From Saccopteryx bilineata (Eukaryota > Chordata > Mammalia > Chiroptera > Emballonuridae), in NCBI RefSeq assembly GCF_036850765.1, contig NC_089498.1, positions 56,409,795 through 56,473,794 on the forward strand: 64,000 nt of DNA, written 5' to 3'. A program made the position numbers and the translations under genes. Under the pieces are notes generated by a model. It did not search any database and was not told where the DNA came from. It was given only the letters and a program-made list of their open reading frames with translations. Shown one piece after another: positions 1 to 12,230 of this stretch (positions within the stretch are counted from its first letter, which is position 1; the number at the start of each line of letters is the position of its first letter).

Positions 1-2559
1 GAAGTAAAGAATGTCTTGGAAAGGATGGGAAACTTGATTATAACCATCTGGAACAAAATTGATACCAAAATCTTTTACCTGCTTTAATTCAAGGTCCATT
101 TTAATAGACAATTTTAATATTAGGCTTTAATATTCCATTTTAATATTAGGCTTTACACATACATAGTCTTTTGAAGAATAAATAAATCCATGAATAACTG
201 AGCAAACAAAATTCAATTTTTGTCTTCTCAAACATTTTTCAATCATCCTCACTTTCTTTACTCTGTTGCCTCATTCTCTAAATACATTGACACTAACTCA
301 AAAACAAAACAAAACAAAAAACACAAAAGCTCTGGTTTACTACAGTTTTTAGGGACCACGTCTAAACAATTGACCAAGCACATAATATACCATTATATAT
401 CATTATATACCATTTGTTGTTACCTATTTTATTCTTTACTGTGTTTAGCTTTGTAAGGCATCTTCCTCTTTAAGACTAACCTAATCCCTTATGAGCAGTG
501 CTAATGTTCCAGCTTGGAATCACTTTTTTCTGAGTCCTGTATTGAACTCTTGTATTGATTGTGTTGCTTTCAAAGTCTCTTACTTACTTTGGATATACTG
601 GACTCTGGGACCATCTTACTGTCAAACATCCTTTCAGCCAAAATTTTATCCCCCCAAATTTGAAATGGTCCATTTAGTTTGGGAGGATATGAGAAATTAA
701 AAGAAAATCCAAAGGACAGGTAGTCATATCCCTTTGTCATAAATTTGTTCATTGTTTCTTAGATCTGCTTATTTAACTTTTCCATTATTCTCTTTGCATT
801 GCTATTCACAAATAGGAGACAAATTAAAAATGATGCCTGTGTTTACACTCCAGAATTTAAAAGAAAAGAAAAAAACAGAACAAAAAAGAAAAGGATATAG
901 AAAGAAAAAAAAAAAGGCCTCTTGCAGATAGTGAATGTGTACACAGAACCCTTATTAAGCATGTTTTTTTTTAATTATAAAGAAAATGTAATAGAAGAAG
1001 CATAAAAGGTGTCTTAAACTGATATCGTTGGATGAAAAGTTTAGTATCTTGATTAGGCATAAATCTTGTGCCACTGGTAGATACACTGTAACTTGTATTA
1101 TAGATGCTGCAGTCATTCTTTCTATGTTTTTCAGAGTTCTCCCCCTTAAATGTTTATCAATTACTATTTGATTATATTATATGGAGATAGCGTCATGAAT
1201 GTTTCTACTGACTGCAATGTTTCAATTCATCATTTCTTACCTAGTTAATGAGAACCAAGAGAAAACACTGCTTCATGATGTTGAACAGCTTCTGATTTAC
1301 TGAAGGCAAAGCTCAGTCCCAATTCACCTACTTCTGTTGTCACGGTCCTAAATTAAATGCTTTCCTAACAAAGCATAAGCAACAATCTTTTATTCATCAT
1401 CATTTAACTACAAATGTCACTATGCACAACTCTGAGCCCTCTCCTTTATAATAGGAGAAAAATTGAACATAAATTATTAGAAAACACCACCTGCTCAGTA
1501 CTTAATACAGAGGAAAAACACAGCCGATTCATTTGAAAAAAAAAAAAAAAAGTCCATTAGCTTGAGCTCAGCATGTCTCCTATATTACTGACCAACCGTG
1601 AAAGAAGAATGTTAGGGAGGATGTGAAATAAAACTCTGCATGACAGATACCTGTTTTCTCTTTGGGAATTTTCATCTAAAGACTGTCAAGTGCAGAGTGT
1701 GACTGATGAGGCCTCTAGAATTAACGCTTGCAGTTTGGAGCATGGTAATAACGGTTGTTACAAGTGAAAATGAGTCAGCCATATAGTACATCAGATGGCC
1801 CAAAAGGTGCCCTGTCAAGCACTCAGTTGTGGTTGACAGCTTCCCTGATGGAAAGAATGAAGGAAAAGATGGTTTTCACTGATGATTTTCACTTATCTCT
1901 AAAAGTGGAGGGGAAGACCACAGGTCATGTACTTTTATACCTATATTATTAACAATGCAACTAAGGGAAATGAAGGGGTCGCAAACTGTAACAAGGAGAA
2001 GAATCACTAGTGGAACAATGTTTGTTCTCGTGATCTCCTGTCATTTAGCATAATACCACAAATTTAAATTTTTCTTGCTTGACATTTCTCAGTTTTGGCT
2101 CACTTGCAATCCATTTTCTAGGATTATTTTTGTACTATGTAATAAAATTACATTTCTATTAATAACAGTTTTTAGTTTAATTGGACCATGGCATAAATTT
2201 TTACTTTACCTGAATAAATGTTTATAATATAAATTTTGAGAGTATGCAGGTTTAATTTTTTAATTTAACAAAATGTCAAACTCTATCAAGCCATAAACCA
2301 CTAAATAAAGGAATTTCATTTTAATTCTGGACCTATTGAACATGACTGCAAAATCCTCCTCCCTTCTCTTTGTGGGATCTATGGTATAGGAACCAGAAAA
2401 GAGGGAACACCCTATGTGCGAATTTGGGAACAGACGTGGCACATTGCACTTCCACAAGGGCTAAGCCAGTTTCCCAAGGTAACGTAGAAAGCTGATAATG
2501 AAAACAACAACAACAGGGCCAAAATATAGGAAAGGTTACTTATATGTCAAACATTATAC
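1..2559. other. AT-rich unique-looking DNA, no gene seen
   Basis: No repeat, exon or RNA gene is recognisable here. Short open frames are isolated and lack any motif. Poly-A/poly-T runs (for example near 905 and 1537) are the only low-complexity marks. It may hold repeats too diverged to recognise by eye. Confidence 0.4.
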
Positions 2560-2720
2560 TGAGCATCATAGGTACAATTTATTTTTAAATCTTTATAGTA
2601 ATTTTGAATGTATATGATTTTATTATCACTTCATAAAATAAGAAAGCTAACTGAAGAAGGTTAAATAACTTGTTTAAATTAACATGGACTATAAATCCAG
2701 TTAGCTATTCCCCTAGAACA
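2560..2720 (+). repeat. Probable MIR SINE fragment (old)
   Basis: The stretch reads like the MIR core: a segment resembling 'attatcac-ttcataaaataagaaa' followed by 'gaaggttaaataacttg', which matches the MIR consensus phrase for 'gaggttaagtaacttg'. It is heavily diverged and the ends are approximate. This is recognition by eye, not an alignment. Confidence 0.5.
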
Positions 2721-3610
2721 GAGGCTGTTAGCACTGCTTTGAACTATACTGTGCTTGACAGTCGTTAGAATGAAATTTTCTAAGAGACAGTGGTATCTAT
2801 CACACAAAATTTTATCTCACAACCTCAGTAATTTACATCATCCATCTGTTAAATGCTAAAGCAGACAGTTTAATAGAAAATAAGTATCTAAATAGCCTGG
2901 GTAAAAAAAATAAAAGTCTAATAACAGGAAACAATATCAAATCTGAGATTACAGATTTCAGTAAGTGCTTTTAGAATGGACAGTAGAAAAGGTGACTATA
3001 ATAATGTAACCTCAGAGAAATGATACAAAGCACCAAAGGCCTTGAAGAAGTATAGAAAGCTGATACAAAAAACAAAATCCAGTTCATTCAGATTAATTGG
3101 GAATAAGTTGCTTTTTGTGGATGGAGTTATAGACATAAGAAATAATTACTAACACTTTACAATGTTTATTCTATTCAGGGGAGAAGAGCTAAACTGTGGC
3201 TCAGAATGAGTTTATCAAGCAGTAAGAAAAGGATCACTCCTCTAAAAATGCTAATGCTATATTTATAATAATTTTTGTGTGTTCTATTTATTTTTTATTA
3301 AATAAAATTTTCAGAAAATTTCAAAAAATTTATAATACATGCAGAACTTAACCTGAATAGTCAGATATTTCTGGAAACAGTGGTTGTAGTATGTGATTAA
3401 CTAATAGCCATTGTGGTAAAGTAATAGCCCTTCTACATTATTCTTTGGCTCTAAAACTGTCAGAGCATAGAAAGATGCTACCATATCAGAGTAGATACAT
3501 TAATATGGTAGAGAAAATTCAACAATGTGTATAAATAAATAAATAAAAGTCAGGTATTTTGGGGCAATGGATGTAATACTTCACTACATAAAAACATAAA
3601 AATTATTCAC
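2721..3610. other. Unique-looking AT-rich DNA
   Basis: No gene or clear mobile element is visible. A short AAAT run lies at about 3534-3546, just before the solo LTR. Confidence 0.4.
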
Positions 3611-4308
3611 TGTGAAGCCAGTAGCCAGGGCCACCATGACAGCCGCCTGGCCCATGCAGGTTCACATTGGATTCAGACAGATGGTAAAGAAACAATGGAG
3701 CCAAAAACTGATGGGCCATCATCTTTAATTCTAGCTTGCACCCGGCAGGCAAGTAAAAACACACACTGGGCTCCAAAACCCACTCATTCAGTGCTCACAA
3801 AGCTAGGAAACTTTATCCGAGTGTCCTAGAATCAAAGGTTTCTAGCTTACCAGACTTATTCACCTCTGTTCCCCATCTCCTTCCTTCTCTCTGTACAAAC
3901 ACTGCACAAACTGGCTTTTCCTTTAGCACTCCACCATCTTGACTGCCTCTCTCCTCTCCTCCACGTGGCCTTTCCCTGCTCTCTGCTCTAATGATAGTCT
4001 CAGAAACCAAGAGAGCAAGCTCCAGGTCTGTTCCACTTTATAGTGCAGAAATCAAAACCTTTAATTCAATATACAAAATAGAGAAATCTCTAATACAAAG
4101 TCACTTATCTGAGGCATGATGAGACTGCACCACCCCACATCAGAAAGGGTGGGAAAGGCTTAGTCCTAAAACAAAGCCCCAGGCTACAAGGATCCTGCCT
4201 GCCCACAGCCCACCCCCAACACACATTAATATCACCTGGGTGACGGGCTTCCATGTGGGCAGCGCCATCTTTAACAAAGTGAGCATAATATATTTTATCT
4301 GCCCAACA
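3611..4308 (-). mobile_element. Solo LTR of an endogenous retrovirus (family A, copy 1)
   Basis: Read on the minus strand it starts TGTTGGGCAG and ends in CA (plus-strand TG at 3611). The same sequence recurs at 5866-6449 (minus) and 35902-36442 (plus), with shared phrases such as the 'cctagaatcaaagg' segment and the 'gcaggttcacattggattcagacagatgg' end region. It is flanked by a near-match 5-bp duplication, TTCAC before and TTAAC after. No internal retroviral sequence is attached, so it is a solo LTR left by LTR-LTR recombination. It is about 150 bp longer than copy 3. A 5-bp duplication leaves the ERV class open. Confidence 0.75.
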
Positions 4309-4654
4309 TTAACTTTCTTCAGTATCATTTTGAGAGGATCTCAGATATATAACAATGGTAAGAACAGTGGTTCTATATAATACATAACTTAAATGTTTAA
4401 GATGAAAATTTTACAAACATGGAGGCATTGGCCAAAAAAATTAATAATAATTTTGTCTATACCTTTTTAAGGCATAGAAACTCACTTGTTTGGGCATGAG
4501 AAAGAAAATTCAAGTATCAAATGGAAAGCTGGATTTTGACAGATGATTACTGGAGTATAAAATTTTTTTCTTCCCACTTTCAAAGTTCTTATAGCTGGAC
4601 TAATTACTAATCAAATTAATATGAGACAAATTAACAGAAGAAAATGTCTAAAAT

Positions 4655-5110
4655 GTGCTCTACTAGATGGGCTGGTGGTGAAACATGACCAGAATGTTAC
4701 TGGATCTTCGTTCAACAACCTCCATGCCTGGGTTATGGATGAGAAAGAATTCAAAGCTAAGACTCAAATACAAATGAAAGTTCATTTAGAAAGTCACTGA
4801 GGAAGAAAAGTTTAGCCAGCTGGGCTGCATGTGCTAAGAAGATGAGATATATGAAGCTATTTTCTGGCCCCTTTACAGGGGTCTACCATATGACTAGCGA
4901 CACGGTAGCGGAGGAAAGTTCAGGGGAGGATCTGAACCATATGGCCAGTTATAAGAAAGGTCAGAAAGTCTAAACCATATGCTAGGGGAGGAAAGATCAC
5001 CCCAGGGCCAAGGTCCTCATTTATCATGTTTGCCCATTGCTAGGCAATGAGAGCTTTCTGTCCTCATGAACTTCTGTATCTGACCAATTTTCCTTACTCT
5101 GCTTATGTCT
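4655..5110 (-). repeat. LTR-like stretch, unassigned
   Basis: The composition shifts here to a G/A-rich, less AT-biased block with repeated 'ccatatg' phrases (about 4887, 4939, 4975). A segment around 4760-4800 resembles the R/U5 region of a reversed retroviral LTR. I could not find its termini or a target duplication, so this is tentative. The following DNA to 5730 is unassigned. Confidence 0.3.
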
Positions 5111-5865
5111 GTTTAACTGCGTCCTGTATCAATATACATTTGGGAATGCATAGGATATGAGACCTGAAGACACATTGGGCAGTTGAGGTTTATATGCCAT
5201 TTTGGACAAAAGAGAAGATGGGCAAGAGTCTGGGATTCTAAGCAGAAAGGAATTAGACAATTTATAGGTGCATGAAAAACAGCAAATATGTGATAAACAA
5301 ATTCTTGCTAGGCGACCCATAAATAATGAGATACAGCAGGAAGTTCAACAAACAGGCTTTCCTTGATTTCTTGCTGTCATTCACATTTAGTTCATACTAT
5401 AATGCTAATGTAATGTCCCCTCTTTTAAGCAGATTTTTCTATCTGAATTTCCTTAGGCAGGTAAGGGGGGAGGGTCAAAGGTTTTTTCTGAAATTTTTCT
5501 TCTCTCAATAACTAGCTTAAAATTAATATGCCAGAAAGTGTATTTGGGGTGGCAAAACTTGGAATCCCCTCATGACAAACTGGTGGTCTCTAGGTTAATA
5601 TATACAGGGTGAGGAAATGTGGAGTTAGAGAAGCGAGTACAAGAAACACAGTTTATTCTTGCATTATTATTTATTAATTATTGTATTATTTTCAATACAA
5701 ACAACTGTAAATCTACATTGATCCCATCCTGTATTTGTTTTTATTATTATTTTTTAAATTTTATTTTTCTAAAGTTTTCCTTTATTGTGTCAACATGGTT
5801 TTAAGTGTCACACTCAATATAAAACCCTCAACTTCCTACGTCATGCTTTCATACCCCATGCAAAG

Positions 5866-6449
5866 TGTATGTCCAGTAGTCACAGCGGTCACAGCTGCCA
5901 CTTGGCACATGCAGGTTCCCACTAGATTCAGATAGATGGTAGAGAAACAATGTAGCCAAGAAATGGTGGGCCATAGCTTTCATTCTAGCCTTGCAACCAG
6001 CTGGTGAGTAAAAAATACACTGGGAAGCAAAACACACTCACAAGTTCTCCAGTTCCACAATCAGGAGAATCTTTCCTGGTTTTTCCTAGAATCAAAGACC
6101 CCCGCCAGGCTCCTCAATGGAGGTCCCAAAACCCCTCACCTCTGTTCCCCTTCTGCATGCTTCTCCCTTCTTATCTCTGCACAAACTGGCTTCTCCTTTA
6201 GCACCCTGCCATCTTGGTTACTTTTCTCTGCAACAACGTGGCCTCTGCAAAAATATGGCCTCCAACTCTTAAAACTTTTTGGCATGACAACTCCTCCTCC
6301 AGCACACATTAGCATAACCAAGCCCCTTCCCAAGCAGGAAGGTAGTTAATAGTATCACGTGGCAGCATCATCATGTGAGCAGCGAACAATTTTAACAATA
6401 AGTTAGCAAAATCAAATAACACAAATTTTACAAACTTATTTGCCCAACA
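5866..6449 (-). mobile_element. Solo LTR (family A, copy 2) inside the L1-1 3' UTR
   Basis: This is the same family as 3611-4308 and 35902-36442. On the minus strand it begins TGTTGGGCAAATAAG and ends in CA. A perfect 5-bp target duplication CAAAG flanks it at 5861-5865 and 6450-6454. Joining the flanks restores continuous L1 3' UTR, so the retrovirus inserted into L1-1 after L1-1 arrived. No gag, pol or env is left. Confidence 0.82.
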
Positions 6450-7855
6450 CAAAGTCTCTCTACATTTCTGTTTTACTCCCTTTGCCCCCCCCACCTATAG
6501 TCCTCCTTTCCTTCTGGTACTTGCTACTCTACTGTCTGTATCTATGTGTTATGAATATGTATAATTTGGCTAATTTCATTATTTTCTTCGATCCCTTCCC
6601 TTCACCTCCTTCCCTCTGACAATTGTGCATTTTTTTCCTTGTGACCATACCTCAGTTTCTATTTTTTTTCTCAGTTTATTGTGTTCATTAGATTTCACGT
6701 GTAAGTGAAATTATATAATTTTTGTCTTCTCTGCCTAGCTTATTTTACTCAGCATAATAATCATTGGGTCCACCCACACCATTGCAAAAGGTAAGATTTT
6801 ATTTATTTTCACAGCTGTGTAGTATCCCATTGTGTATATGTACCACTGCTGTTTTATCTATACAAACACTGATGGACACTTGGCTTGTTTCCATATCTTG
6901 GTTTTTACAAACAATGCTACAATAAACATATTTTCTTTTAAATTAGTGTTTTGGGATTTTTAGGATATATTCCTAGAAGTGGGAAAATTGGGTCATAAGG
7001 CAGTTCCATTTATAATTTTTTGAGGAAATGCCATACTGTTTTCCACAGTAGCTGTACAAGTCTGCATTCCCACCAGCAGTGCAGGAGGGTTCATATCTCT
7101 CCACACCCTCGCCAGCAATTGTTATTTGTTAATGAAAGGCATTTTTGAAGGCGTGATGTGATATCTCATTGTGGTATTGATTTGCATTTCTCTGATAATT
7201 AGTAACATTGAATATTCTTTCATATGCTTCTTGGCCATTTGTATGTCCTCTTTAAAGAAGTATTTACTTAGGTCCTATGTCCATTTTTTAATGGGATTGT
7301 TTACTTTCCTGGTGTTGAGTTTTAGATGTTCTTTATAAATTTTGGTTATTAACCTCGTATCAGCAAATATGTTCTACCATTCACTGGGTTGTATTTTTAT
7401 TTGTTAATTGTGTCTTTCGCTCTGCAAAAGCTTTTTAGTTTGATATAGTCTCATTTGTTTATTTTGTCCTTTATTTCACTTGCCTGTGGAGATATATTAG
7501 CAAAAATATTGCTATGAGATATATCAGAGTCTATTGCCTGTTTTCATCCAAGATTTTTATGGTTTTGTGACTTATATTTAAAACTATTATCCAGTTTGAG
7601 TTTGTTTTTGTGAAGGGTGTAAGTTGGTAGTCTTGTTTCATTTTTTTGCATGTATCTGTTCAATTTTGCCAACACCATTTATTAAAGATATTGTACTTCC
7701 CTTATTCCAGTGTATACTGCTGCCTCCTTTTTCAAATATTAACTGACTGTAAAGGCAAGGGTTCATTTTTGGGTTCTTTGTTTTATTCTATTGATCTGGA
7801 TACCTTTTCTTATGCTAGTACTAAGTCGTTTTAATTACAATGGCTTTGTAATAAC

Positions 7856-8232
7856 TTTTTTTTTTTTTTTTGGTATTTTTTCGAAGTTGGAAACAGGGAG
7901 GCAGTCAGACAGACTCCCGCATGAGCCCGACCGGGATCCACCGGCATACCCACCAGGGGGCGATGCTCTACCCATCTGGGGTGTCGCTCTGCCATAATCA
8001 GAGCCATTCTAGCGCCTGAGGCAGAGGCCACAAAGCCATCCTCAGCACCCGGGCAAACCTTGTTCCAATGGAGCCTTGGCTGCAGGAGGGGAAGAGAAAG
8101 ACAGAGAGGAAGGAGAGGGGGAAGGGTGGGGATGCAGATGGGTGCTTCTCCTGTGTGCTCTGGCCGGGAATCGAACCTGGGACTCCTGCATGCCAGGCCG
8201 ATGCTCTACCACTGAGCCAACCGGCCAGGGCC
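7856..8232 (-). mobile_element. Ves-type bat SINE
   Basis: The element is in reverse orientation, with the T-run (reverse of the A tail) first and the tRNA-like head last. The reversed B box (GGGAATCGAACC) and A box (CTCTACCACTGAGCC) are clear. It interrupts L1-1 ORF2; 'aataact' before and 'tataact'-like sequence after suggest a short, mutated target duplication. It has a single copy of the CCCCTGGTGGGC module. Confidence 0.9.
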
Positions 8233-10381
8233 TATAATATAACTTGATATCAGGAAGTGTAATACCTCCCATTTTCTTCTTCAATTTCAAGATTGCTGAG
8301 GCTATTCAGGTTCTTTTTGGTACTAAATAAATTTTTGGAATATTTGTTCTAGATCTGTAACGTATGCCATTAATATTATAATAGGAATTGCATTGAATCT
8401 ATAGATTGCTTTAGGTAGTCTGGACATTTAATGATGTTCATATCTATGAATATGGTATATGCATCCACTTGTCTGTACCTTCCTTGATTTCTTTTTTAAA
8501 GTCTTATAATTTTCCAAGTACAAATCTTTCAATTCCTTTATTAAATTTATTCCTAGGTAACTTATTTATTTCTTGTTGCAATAGTGAAGGGGATCATTCC
8601 CTTAATTTCTCTTTCTGACAATTTATTATTGTTTTATAGAAATCTTTCTGATTTCAGAATATTAATTTTATATCCTTCAACTTTACCAAATTTATTTATT
8701 AAGTCTAGCAGCTTTATGACTGGAATTTAGAGTTTTCAATGTACAGTATCATGTCATCAGCAAATAATGACAGTTTTACTTTTTTTTTCCAATTTTGATG
8801 TGTTCTAATTCTTATCTTATTTCTGTGGCTATGACTTCCAGAACTATGTTGAATAAGGGTGGTGAAAAGGGAAAACACCTGACTTATTTATTTTTGTCCA
8901 CTGAATGTGATCTTGGTTGTTGGTTTGTCATATATAGCCTTTATTATATTGAGTAGTGTTTCCTGTATTCCCTCTTTGCTGAGAGTTTTAATCATAAAGG
9001 AGTCTGAATTTTATTGAATATTTTTTCTGTATCTATTGCTATAATCAGTGATTTTTATACTTTACTTTGTTTATGTGATTAATTACATTTATTGATTTGT
9101 GAATATTATACCAGCCTTGTGTTTCTGGAATAAATCCATCTTGATTATAATCTATGATGCTTCTAATGTATCACTGGATCTGGTTTGTTAATATTTTGCT
9201 GAGAATTTTAGCATCTATGTTTATCAGGGATACGGGCCTATGTGTTTTCCTTGTACTGTCTTTACCAAGTTTTGGAATTAGGAAAATCCTTGTCTCGTAA
9301 ATTGAGCTTGAAAGTTTTCCTTCCTCTTAAATTTTTTGGAATAGTGTAGAAGAGTTGGAGTTACTTTTACCTTGAATGTTTGGTAAAATTTGCCTGTGAA
9401 GCCACCCAGTACAGGACTTTAGATTGCTGGGAGGTTTTTTTGATAACTATTTTTAATACTCTTTGTTGTAATAAATCTGCTTAGGTTTTCTGGTTCTTCC
9501 GGATTTAGTTCTGGAAGATTGTAGGTCTCTAGGAATTTATTCATTTCCCCAGGCTGTCCTAATTTTTGGCATATAAATTGTCACATAATTTTCTTAAAAT
9601 CCTTTGTATTTCTGTGGTCTTACTTCTCCTCTTTCTTTCTAATTTTATTTATTTGTGTCCTCCTCTTTTGTATTTTTGGTGGGTCTGGTTAAAGGTTTGT
9701 TGATCTTGTTTACCTTTTCAAGAACCAGCTTATGGTTTCATTGATTTTCTTTTTTCTGTAACTTCTATGTCATTTATTTCCCTTTTAATCTTTATTATTT
9801 TCTTTATTCTTCCTCTGAGCTTTATTTTTTTTAATTTCTTTTAGGAGCAGGGTTAGATTATACATTTGAGTTTTTTCTTGCTTCTTAAGGTATGCCTGTA
9901 ATGCTATGAACTTCCCTCTCAGGTTCTTCTACTGTTTCTCATAGATTTTGGATTGTTTTAAGTTCATTTTCAATAGCTTCAAGGAAATTTTTTATTTCTT
10001 CCTTGATTTTATTGTTAACCTATTTGTTCATTGATAACATGCCACTTACCTCCAAGTGTCTAAATATTTTTTTTTAGTTTTTCTATTGTAGTTGATTTAT
10101 AGTTTCATGTCATTGTGGTTAGCAAAAATGTTTAATGTAATTTCAATTGATTAAATTTTTTGAGACTTCTTTTGTGTCCCAATATGTGATCTATCCTAGA
10201 AAATGTATTGGGAGCACTTGAAAAGAATGTGTATTCTTCTTCTTTTGGGTATAATGTTCTGAAGATATCAATTAAATCTAGTTGATCTAATATGTCATTT
10301 AAGGCCACTGTTTCTTTGTTGATTTTCTGTCTAGAGGAGCTATCCATTGATGTTAATGGGGTATTAAATTCCTAACTATTG

Positions 10382-10582
10382 CCTGGCCTGTGGTGGTACA
10401 GTGGATAAAGCCTTGACCTGAAACTGTGAGGTCACTGGTTTGAAACCCTGGGCTTACCTGGTCAAAACACATGCAAACAAAACACATGCAATAAGCAAGC
10501 AATGAACAAGTAAAATAAAGCAATTATACTTCTTGTTCCCTCACCCTGTCGATTCTTTCTCTGTAAAATCAATAAATAAAAT
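10382..10582 (+). mobile_element. Short tRNA-derived SINE inside L1-1 ORF2
   Basis: It starts 'cctggcctgtggtggtacag' followed by 'tggataaagcc', a tRNA-like A-box region, and has 'ggtttgaaaccctgg' as a degenerate B box. It ends in 'aaaatcaataaataaaat'. It resembles the element at 62003-62244 more than the Ves copies. Flanks 'cctaactattg' and 'ccctattattattg' look like a decayed target duplication. Confidence 0.7.
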
Positions 10583-11089
10583 ATTTTTTATAACCCTATT
10601 ATTATTGTATTCTATTAATCTTGTTTTTTTTATGTCCATTAAAATCTGTTTTATATATTTATTTGCTCTTATTTTGGGTACATAAATATATACAATGGTG
10701 ATATCTTCTTTTTGGATTACTCCCTTTATCATTATGTAGTGACCTTCTTTGTTCCTTACTGTAGCCTTGTTTTAAAGGCTATTTCATCAGATATAAGTTT
10801 GTTACTTCAGTTTTTTTTTTATTTCCATTTGAATAAAATATTATTTCCATCTCTTCACATTTAGTCTATGTGTATTTTTTGTTCTAAGATAGTCTCTTAT
10901 AGACAGCATATGTATAGGTCTTGTTTTCTTATCCTTGAAGCAGCTTTATGTTATGTCTTTTGCTTGGAACATTTAATCCATTTACATTTAAAGTTATTAT
11001 TGATATGTACTTATTTATTGCAATTTGAGTCTTTAAACCTATAGACCTCTTTCTCTTGTATTCTTTTACTTTTTCTTTTTCTTTTTTTT

Positions 11090-12230
11090 TTACTCTTTTT
11101 ATAGCAGACCCTTTAACATTTATTGCAGTTCTGGTTTGGTGGTAATAAATCTCTTCATTCTTTTTATCTTAGAAACTCTTTATTTCTCCTTCTATTTTGA
11201 ATGATAGCTTTTCTGGATAGAGTAGTCTTAGTTGCAGGTTCTCATTTTGCATCACTTTGAATATTTCTTGCCAATCCCTTATGGCCTAAAATGTCTCTAT
11301 TGAGAAGTCAGCTGTCAGCCTTATGGACTCCATGGTAGGTAATTTATTGTTTTCCTCTTGCAGCTTTTTTTTTTTTAAAGGCCTTTTATTTTTTTTTTAA
11401 TTTTTTTAATTTATTTATTCATTTTTAGAGAGGAGAGAGAGAGAGACAGAGAGGGAGAGAGAGAGAGAGAGAAGGGGGGAGGAGCTGGAGGCATCAACTC
11501 CCACATGTGCCTTGACCAGGCAAGCCCAGGGTTTTGAACTGGCGACCTCAGCATTTCCAGGTCGACGCCCCATCCACTGCGCCACCACAGGTCAGGCCTC
11601 TTGCAGCTTTTAATATCCTTTTTTTTGTCTTTTAATTTTGGCATTTTAATTAAGATGTGTCTTGGTGTGGGCCTCCTTGGGTTTATCTTTAATAGGACTT
11701 TCTGTGTTTTCTTAACTGGTGTGACTTTTTCCTTCATCAATTTAAGGAAGTTTTTGGCTATGACTTATTTGAACAAGTTTTCTATCCTTTGTTCATTCTC
11801 TTCTCCTTCAGGAACCTCTATGATGTGAATGTTATTTCTTTTTCTGTTGTCACAGAAGTCTCTAAGAGTGATCTTAGTAATTTTGAGACTCTTCTTTTGG
11901 CTGCTCTGCTTTTGTGCTTATGCTTATTTTGTCCTCTAAATTGCTGATTCAATTTTCAATTTCATCCAGTGTGTTGATGATTCCTTCTGGTGTAGTCTTT
12001 ATTTCAGATATTGCATTTATCATTCCTGACTGGTTCTTTTTTATGTTTTCATTGTCATTCCAGTGCTTACTATCTCTTTGTTTAGTTCTCATTTTATCAT
12101 CTGTTCCTACTCTAAGATTCTTGAACACCCTAATAACCATTATTTTAAACTCTGCATCTGAATAGTTTGATTACTTCCATTTTATTTAGCTCTTTTTCTG
12201 GGGATTTCTTTTGTTGATTAATTTGAGTCA
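11090..12230 (-). pseudogene. L1-1 ORF1 remnant (RNA-binding protein)
   Basis: On the minus strand this encodes parts of L1 ORF1p, the RNA chaperone that coats L1 RNA. Fragment 11949-12140 corresponds to the coiled-coil region (SGMINAISEIKTTPEGI, a pattern shared with L1-3 and L1-2). Fragment 11597-11740 encodes RRPTPRHILIKMPKL, the conserved start of the C-terminal RNA-binding domain. A SINE at 11369-11596 splits the C-terminal domain, and several stops break the frame. Confidence 0.75.
11369..11596 (-). mobile_element. tRNA-derived SINE with perfect target duplication, inside L1-1 ORF1
   Basis: It is reversed: T-rich run, (GA)n-rich stretch, then the tRNA-like head ending 'ccactgcgccaccacaggtc'. 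A perfect 15-bp target duplication CCTCTTGCAGCTTTT lies at 11354-11368 and 11597-11611. The head belongs to the 'CAGTGGAT' type rather than Ves. Confidence 0.88.

Larger units (their letters stand above)
6690..11025 (-). pseudogene. L1-1 ORF2 remnant (endonuclease/reverse transcriptase)
   Basis: Read on the minus strand this region encodes the L1 ORF2 protein, the endonuclease plus reverse transcriptase that carries out target-primed reverse transcription. Supporting fragments: 10132-10347 encodes an endonuclease stretch with FFSSAPNTFSRIDHILGHK, the usual conserved L1 block; 10541-10732 encodes the preceding part of that domain. The 3' end around 6740-7100 corresponds to the C-terminal region with the conserved 'complementary to tgctggtgggaatgc' phrase at about 7057-7090. 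The frame is broken by many stops and by two SINEs (10382-10582 and 7856-8232). No frame exceeds about 100 codons. It is a dead relic; exact ends are approximate. Confidence 0.8.

Noticed and set aside
11400..11480. Tandem GA array as a CRISPR-like or regulatory repeat
   Set aside because: It is the C/T-rich part of a reversed tRNA-type SINE and has no spacer structure. CRISPR arrays do not occur in mammalian nuclear DNA.
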